From NCBI RefSeq assembly GCF_007713715.1, contig NZ_VJWX01000018.1, forward strand, positions 1-33,988: a stretch of 33,988 bases of DNA, given 5' to 3'. The DNA is from Amycolatopsis rhizosphaerae. Lineage in GTDB: Bacteria > Actinomycetota > Actinomycetes > Mycobacteriales > Pseudonocardiaceae. How positions within the stretch are numbered: position 1 is the first letter of the stretch; each line of letters opens with the position of its first letter. A program made the translations under genes and the position numbers. The notes beneath the pieces are model-generated. The model did not search any database. It worked only from the letters and a program-made list of their open reading frames with translations, and was not told where the DNA came from. Below, piece by piece: positions 29,889 through 33,988 of the stretch.

Positions 29889-30797
29889 TCACGGCAAGGG
29901 CATGTCGTGTTCGATCCAGTGGGCGATGGAGGGACGTGAGGGGCGCCAGCCGAGGGCACGTGCCCGGGTGGCACGCACGCGGCTGTTGGCGCCGAGCGCG
30001 TAGCGGGTGAATCCTTCCCCCCACACGGCCGCGGCGGAGTCCAGATCCCACGGTTCGACCGGCCCGAGACCCAGCCGCCGGGCGATCGCCTGCCCGATCT
30101 CGGCGAACGAGGCGTCCTCACCGCCCTCCACGAAGTAGAACCCCGCGGCTTCGGGCTCGGTGAGAGCCAGGTGGTAAAGGTCGGCCATGTCGTCGAGATG
30201 CACGGTCGACCAGCGGTTGAGGCCGCGTCCGACCACGCGGACGGTTCCACTGCCGAAGGCCTGCGTGACCAACGGCGGGATGAGCACGGTCTGCGGGCGG
30301 GGGCCCGTGCCGTTGCCGTAGATCAGCGAGTTGCACAGCACGACCGTGCGCAGCCCGCGCCCACCAGCATCGACGACAGTGGTGTCGATGGCGTGCCGGG
30401 CCCGTCGGATCTCGTGGTTCCCCGGGCTGAAGGGCACAGCGTCGTCGAAGACGGTCGTTGAGGCGCTTTGCCCCTGGGCGTCATCGCCGATGACGCTGGT
30501 TCCACTGGTGTGGACCAGGATCTTGCCCGAACCGCGCAGCGCACCGATGAAGGTGTCAACGGCGCCGCGGTGATCACTGTGTGCGGTGTTGACGACCGCG
30601 TCCGCCCGCCTCGCTTCTCGCTCGAGCAGGGCGGCGTCGTCGAGGTCACCGACGACCGGTTCGATGCCGGCGGCGGCGAGGGCATCGACAACTCCGGGGG
30701 TGCGGGTCAATCCGCGCACGGTGTGCCCTTCGTGGATGAGGCGTTGGGCGACGGCTCCGCCGATATAGCCGCTCGCGCCGGTGAGGAAGACGTCCAT
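29889..30797 (-). CDS. NAD(P)-dependent epimerase/dehydratase-like protein
   Basis: A 302-residue extended/atypical SDR. TGASGYIGGAVAQRLIHEGHTVRGLTR at 6-32 is the cofactor-binding segment with an Arg suggesting NADP(H). HTSGTSVIGDD contains the usual serine region and NSLIYGNGTGPRP the conserved central part, though the YxxxK pair is not obvious. Family members include nucleoside-sugar epimerases, dihydroflavonol-reductase-like enzymes and NmrA-like sensors. It is the last of three genes read leftward (TetR, SnoaL-like, this one) and is related to the gene at 33071, with similar residue patterns through the N-terminal half. It probably acts as a reductase in the TetR-linked unit. Substrate unknown. 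Confidence 0.85.
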   Translation of the reverse strand: MDVFLTGASGYIGGAVAQRLIHEGHTVRGLTRTPGVVDALAAAGIEPVVGDLDDAALLEREARRADAVVNTAHSDHRGAVDTFIGALRGSGKILVHTSGTSVIGDDAQGQSASTTVFDDAVPFSPGNHEIRRARHAIDTTVVDAGGRGLRTVVLCNSLIYGNGTGPRPQTVLIPPLVTQAFGSGTVRVVGRGLNRWSTVHLDDMADLYHLALTEPEAAGFYFVEGGEDASFAEIGQAIARRLGLGPVEPWDLDSAAAVWGEGFTRYALGANSRVRATRARALGWRPSRPSIAHWIEHDMPLP

Positions 30798-30833
30798 CTT
30801 GAGTCCTTGCCTGAGTTTATCCGGGTGGGTGGT

Positions 30834-31319
30834 CTAGCTGCGGAATCTGCCGGCCGCGCGGAGGGCCTTGTCGAGCGGCATGCGCTGCCACTGGTCGCCG
30901 AACTCGTCGATGCGGGTGATACGGCCATCGTGCACGGTCACCAGCAGACAACGGGAGATGTGCAGCGGGGTGCCGTCCTCCAGATCGCCCGAAGCGGTTG
31001 CTGCCATGGTGAAACCGCCACGGTCGACCCTGAGGGACCAGATCCGGTCGGAGTGGCCACGGACCACTTCCTTGGTCGCGCGCAGCATCCGCAGCATCGC
31101 GCCCGCGAGCTCGCCACCGGGCAGCGACATCGTCTCGGGGTCGAAACTGTGCCAGACCTCCACGGTCTCGGCGAACAACTCGTCGAATTCGGGGTCGACT
31201 CGCGTCAGGCTGTACGTCTGCGCGAATCGGGTGGCGATGGTGTGAACGGGGGTGTTCACCGCCATCGCCGGCGCCGGCAGGCTCCTGAGCTCATTCCTGG
31301 TCGCTTGATCGTCGGTCAC
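30834..31319 (-). CDS. SnoaL/NTF2-like protein
   Basis: A protein of about 161 residues with NTF2/SnoaL-like features: RFAQTYSLTRVDPEFDELFAETVEVWHSFDP near the front and HISRCLLVTVHDGRITRIDEFGDQWQRMPLDKAL at the end, where GRITRIDEF is a common family ending. Catalytic residues cannot be assigned. The start is uncertain: TTG 31334, GTG 31319 and ATG 31265 are all in frame without good ribosome sites. GTG 31319 was chosen because TACCTT lies six bases upstream, consistent with a leaderless mRNA. It sits between the TetR regulator and the epimerase-like gene on the same strand, 36 bases before the latter. Confidence 0.75.
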   Translation of the reverse strand: MTDDQATRNELRSLPAPAMAVNTPVHTIATRFAQTYSLTRVDPEFDELFAETVEVWHSFDPETMSLPGGELAGAMLRMLRATKEVVRGHSDRIWSLRVDRGGFTMAATASGDLEDGTPLHISRCLLVTVHDGRITRIDEFGDQWQRMPLDKALRAAGRFRS

Positions 31320-31430
31320 GCCCGCAAGGTACAAAAAGAACCGAGTCCCGGCCTATTTTCTTTGCCGTTACGGCAAAGCCACTTTCCGAGGGGTTCGAGC
31401 AGGGCTCCGGCGCGAACGAGCGCCGCCGGC

Positions 31431-32060
31431 TCAGTCGGCCGCGGCAGCCGGCTCCTGCTCGGAGCCGGGGTTCGAGTTCCGGGCCGCGTGCTCCGGACTC
31501 GAGTTCGCGGCGACGGACTTGAGTTCCGTCGCCACGCCCGCGATCAGCTGGACCAGTCCCGTATCGCCCGGGTCGGTCAGCCACCGATCGAACGCGGTCA
31601 CGAACGCGACGGTGGCACACTCCGCCGCGATGGCCGCAGTGGTCGCCGGCACGCCGCGAGCCACCATTCCGCGGCTCAGCGCCGCGCTGAGCGAGGACGT
31701 CTTCAGCAACTCGCGCTCACGAAGGTTCGGATTTCCGGCGATCACCCGCGCGCGCCGCGACAGAAAGTCGCGGCGTGATTCGAACACGATCGCGACTCTC
31801 ACGTACGCGGCCGTCGCCATGTCCAGCAGAGGCGCTTCGTCCATGACGGCGATCTCTTCGAGGACACGGGTTTCGAGGTCTTTGGCGCCCGCGAAAAGCA
31901 CTTCGCGCTTGTCCGAGAAGTGCCGGAAGAAGGTCCTCTCCGTGACGCCGGCACGCGCCGCGATGTCGGCGATGGTCGTCGATTCGTACCCCTGTGTCTC
32001 ATAGAGGTCCAGGGCGGCGGCGACCATGCGACCGGACGCGTCGGGTTCCCAGCGGCTCAC
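31431..32060 (-). CDS. TetR-family regulator
   Basis: A 209-residue regulator when started at GTG 32060. This gives the N-terminus MSRWEPDASGRMVAAALDLYETQGYESTTIADIAARAGVTERTFFRHFSDKREVLF, which matches a common actinobacterial TetR opening and contains the HTH. The ligand-binding domain follows; the last 25 residues (SPEHAARNSNPGSEQEPAAAAD) look disordered. Earlier in-frame ATGs at 32117 and 32093 are rejected because they lie in the paired operators. An 8-bp hairpin CCGGCTCC/GGAGCCGG (31448-31468) sits at the 3' end. It very likely represses itself, the divergent SDR and the epimerase gene at 33071 through the TGATGTCA-N5-TGACATCA sites. Confidence 0.9.
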   Translation of the reverse strand: MSRWEPDASGRMVAAALDLYETQGYESTTIADIAARAGVTERTFFRHFSDKREVLFAGAKDLETRVLEEIAVMDEAPLLDMATAAYVRVAIVFESRRDFLSRRARVIAGNPNLRERELLKTSSLSAALSRGMVARGVPATTAAIAAECATVAFVTAFDRWLTDPGDTGLVQLIAGVATELKSVAANSSPEHAARNSNPGSEQEPAAAAD

Positions 32061-32074
32061 CACCTCACGATAGC

Positions 32075-32126
32075 TGATGTCACATGATGACATCAGCGTG
32101 TACGGTGATGTCATCATGTGACATCA
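32075..32126. promoter_or_regulatory. Paired TetR operators in divergent promoter
   Basis: Two sites of the form TGATGTCA-N5-TGACATCA, at 32075-32095 and 32106-32126. The second is the exact reverse complement of the first (spacers CATGA and TCATG), so the 52-base block is symmetric around a 10-base centre. Centres are 31 bases apart, about three helical turns. They lie between the TetR start (32060) and the SDR start (32156). Confidence 0.85.
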
Positions 32127-32155
32127 CGATGGGTGCATGACGACAAGAGGGACGA

Positions 32156-32893
32156 ATGAACTTCACCGGCAAGACGGTGCTCGTCACCGGGTCCGGTTCC
32201 GTCGGAGGACTCGGCCACGTCACGGCCGGACTGATCGCCGCCAGGGGCGGAAACCTGGTGCTCACGGGACGCGACGCGGGGGCGGGGGAATCAGCGCTGC
32301 GGGAAATCGTGGACGCCGGCGGCGAAGCCCGCTTCGTCGAGGCTGATCTCACCACCCTCGACGGCGTGCGCGCCCTCGTCCACGAAGTGAAGGCCGTGGA
32401 CATTTTGATCAACAACGCGGGACTGGTCCCGTTCGGCCCCGCGGAAACACAGGACGAGGACGTGTACGAGGCGGTGTTCGGCGTGAACGTGCGGGCGGCG
32501 TTCTTCCTCACGACCGGCTTCGTCGCCGCGATGCGGGCACGGGGAGGCGGAAGTGTCGTCAACATCAGCTCGATGGCCGCGACACGCGGCCTACCCGATC
32601 TTGCGGTGTACGGGGCGACGAAAGCGGCGCTGGAGTCGCTGACTCGCAGCTGGGCCGCGGAATGGGCACCCGCCGGGATCCGCGTCAACGCGGTGGCGCC
32701 GGGGCCGATGACGACGGCCAAGACGGTCGCCGCCCTGGGTCCGGAAGTGGGCGGCATGGGCAAGACCACCGCATTGGGCCGAGTCTCCGACCCCACCGAG
32801 GTCGCGGAGGTGATCGCCTTCGTCGCGAGCGACCAGGCGAGCTACCTGACGGGCGCGGTGGTCGCGGTCGACGGAGGACGAACAGCGATCTAA
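32156..32893 (+). CDS. Short-chain dehydrogenase/reductase
   Basis: A 245-residue classical SDR. The glycine motif is TGSGSVGGLG at 11-20, a little unusual in spacing. DLTT follows for adenine contact, NNAG lies near residue 87, and the catalytic set is in SSMAATRGLPDLAVYGATKAA. The Arg in LTGRDAG after strand 2 favours NADP(H). GAGGGA lies five bases before the ATG. It is divergent from the TetR gene across paired operators and is presumably repressed by it. A separate operator array follows it, before the epimerase gene at 33071, so the two need not be one transcript. Substrate unknown. Confidence 0.92.
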   Translation: MNFTGKTVLVTGSGSVGGLGHVTAGLIAARGGNLVLTGRDAGAGESALREIVDAGGEARFVEADLTTLDGVRALVHEVKAVDILINNAGLVPFGPAETQDEDVYEAVFGVNVRAAFFLTTGFVAAMRARGGGSVVNISSMAATRGLPDLAVYGATKAALESLTRSWAAEWAPAGIRVNAVAPGPMTTAKTVAALGPEVGGMGKTTALGRVSDPTEVAEVIAFVASDQASYLTGAVVAVDGGRTAI

Positions 32894-32949
32894 CCCCCGG
32901 CGGAAGTCGCCCTGGCAAGCGGGTTCGGGATACGCAAGGCGCCTTGCCA

Positions 32950-33024
32950 TGATGACAGAATCTGACATCAGAGTGATGACAGAGACCGACATGAATGCTA
33001 CGGTGATGTCACTAACTGACATCA
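32950..33024. promoter_or_regulatory. Triple TetR operator array upstream of epimerase gene
   Basis: Three further copies of the TetR site: 32950-32970 (TGATGACA-N5-TGACATCA, one mismatch), 32974-32994 (TGATGACA-N5-CGACATGA, degenerate) and 33004-33024 (TGATGTCA-N5-TGACATCA, perfect). Centres are at about 32960, 32984 and 33014. The array ends 46 bases before the ATG at 33071. Confidence 0.8.
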
Positions 33025-33070
33025 AGGTCCTCGCCCCCGGCGGGGAGCCCGCAGCAGAAGGAACACACCC

Positions 33071-33988
33071 ATGCGCGTATTCGTCACCGGAGCCTCTGGC
33101 CACGTCGGCTCCGCCGTCGTTCCCGCACTCCTCGAAGCGGGACACCAGGTCATCGGGCTGGCCCGCTCGGACAGGTCGGCCGCCGCGTTGACGGCTGCCG
33201 GTGCCGAGGTGCACCGGGGCGACCTCGACGATCCCGGCAGCCTCGCCGCGGCCGCCGCCGCAGCCGACGGCGTCATCCACCTGGCCTTCAAGCACGACGC
33301 CATGTTCGCCGGCGACTTCGACAGCGCCGTCGCGGCGGATCTGCGCGCCATCGACACGCTCGGCAACGCGCTCGCCGGCACCGGCAAGCCTTTGGTGACC
33401 ACGTCGGGAACCATGCTGCTCGCCTCCGCGGGGCTGGAAGACGCCGCCACGGAAGCCGACGCGATCGACGCCGGACCGCGGATCGACGCCGAGAACACGG
33501 TGGTCGCACTTGCGGAACGCGGCATCCGCTCGTCCGTCGTCCGGCTTGCCCCGACCGTGCACAGCACGCTGGACCACAACGGCTTCATCCCGACCCTGAT
33601 CTCCCTCGCCCGGTCGAAGGGCGTCTCCGCTTATGTCGGCGACGGGGCCAACCGCTGGCCCGCCGTGCACACGCTCGACGCGGCACGCCTGTACCGGCTG
33701 GCACTGGAATCCGCGCCGGCCGGGTCACGGCTGCACGCCGTCGACGACGAAGGGATCACCTTCCGCCAGATCGCCGAGGGCATCGGCCGCGGACTGAACC
33801 TGCCCGTGGTCAGCATCCCGCCGACCGAAGCCGAAGCCCACTTCGGCTTCCTCAGCGGCCATGCCACGGCCGACAACCCGTCCTCGAGCACGCTGACCCA
33901 GAACCTCCTCGGTTGGAAGCCCTTGCAGCCCGGCCTCCTCGACGACCTCGCCCAAGGCCACTACTTCGGCGCCCCGGCCACCACACAC
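33071..33988 (+). CDS. NAD(P)-dependent epimerase/reductase-like SDR, 3' end cut by window
   Basis: The frame is open from ATG 33071 to the window edge, 306 codons, which is already near full family length. MRVFVTGASGHVGSAVVPALLEAGHQVIGLARSDRSA binds NAD(P)H, probably NADPH because of the Arg. TTSGTMLLASAGLEDAATE carries the serine region, and WPAVHTLDAARLYRLALE is typical of atypical (SDR_a5-like) members. The ribosome site is AGAAGGAA. It follows three TetR operators, so it should be controlled by the TetR protein at 31431-32060. It is related to the epimerase-like gene at 29889-30797 on the other side of the regulator, suggesting paralogues in one regulon. Substrate unknown. Confidence 0.85.
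   Translation, partial: MRVFVTGASGHVGSAVVPALLEAGHQVIGLARSDRSAAALTAAGAEVHRGDLDDPGSLAAAAAAADGVIHLAFKHDAMFAGDFDSAVAADLRAIDTLGNALAGTGKPLVTTSGTMLLASAGLEDAATEADAIDAGPRIDAENTVVALAERGIRSSVVRLAPTVHSTLDHNGFIPTLISLARSKGVSAYVGDGANRWPAVHTLDAARLYRLALESAPAGSRLHAVDDEGITFRQIAEGIGRGLNLPVVSIPPTEAEAHFGFLSGHATADNPSSSTLTQNLLGWKPLQPGLLDDLAQGHYFGAPATTH

Noticed and set aside
32061-32117. Longer TetR N-terminus from ATG 32117 or 32093
   Set aside because: These codons lie inside the paired operators, and the resulting residues do not fit TetR N-termini. GTG 32060 gives the common MSRWEPD opening.
32950-33024. Short regularly spaced repeats suggesting a CRISPR-like array
   Set aside because: Units are palindromic operators with 3-9 base gaps, not 25-40 base spacers, and no cas genes are present.
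32949-33191. Short plus-strand ORF with repetitive MTESD/MTETD/SLTD peptide
   Set aside because: The repetition comes from the tandem TetR operators. The frame then runs out of phase into the epimerase gene and lacks a ribosome site.

Overview
The window looks like chromosomal DNA of a high-GC actinomycete. Codons strongly prefer G or C in third position, GTG starts are common, many genes are joined by ATGA or GTGA overlaps, and at least one promoter appears leaderless. The enzyme families resemble those of Pseudonocardiales and Rhodococcus-type soil actinomycetes, but the genus is inference. I saw no rRNA, tRNA, CRISPR array, insertion sequence or integrase. Nearly all of the window is accessory catabolism: about 35 genes in several modules, each beside its own regulator (IclR, GntR, PucR-like, IclR, LysR, TetR).

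Layout. 1-3872: a truncated CapA-type gene, an IclR regulator, an alpha/beta hydrolase and an Old Yellow Enzyme homologue with an altered active site. 3873-4698: a decayed cytochrome P450 remnant, then the control region of the next module. 4699-13865 (module A, GntR): a flavin aromatic hydroxylase with an esterase, a hydroxyquinol-type intradiol dioxygenase with a citryl-CoA-lyase-like protein, and, divergent from these, SnoaL-like protein, acyl-CoA ligase, class III CoA-transferase and HMG-CoA-lyase-like protein. Two 12-base motifs recur exactly, one copy of each ahead of the hydroxylase and one copy of each in the divergent promoter region, which ties the module together. 14203-16317: an esterase and a PucR-like regulator.

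16330-25515 (module B, IclR): a long, tightly coupled operon with a 19-codon leader ORF, polyol-type MFS permease, esterase, SDR, NTF2/SnoaL-like protein, xylose-isomerase-like TIM barrel, a second hydroxyquinol 1,2-dioxygenase, maleylacetate reductase, an aromatic-acid-type MFS permease and another SDR. The IclR promoter carries a perfect inverted repeat, and a 14-base piece of it recurs inside the leader ORF. 25464-29810: a probable haloacetate/fluoroacetate dehalogenase with a LysR regulator; divergent from these are an esterase and a DHA2-type exporter ending at a 19-bp perfect hairpin. 29889-33988: two NAD(P)-dependent epimerase-like proteins, a SnoaL-like protein, a TetR regulator and an SDR, linked by five copies of one palindromic operator.

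How it may work. Module B has the two standard last steps of hydroxyquinol degradation (ring opening, then reduction of maleylacetate to 3-oxoadipate), preceded by an unusual set (SDR, TIM barrel, NTF2 fold, polyol-type permease) that could make a trihydroxybenzene from a non-aromatic precursor. Module A opens a trihydroxylated ring but has no maleylacetate reductase; it carries CoA-activating and C-C-cleaving enzymes instead. That suggests a CoA-dependent lower pathway for a substituted ring. Both pathway proposals are inferences from gene content.
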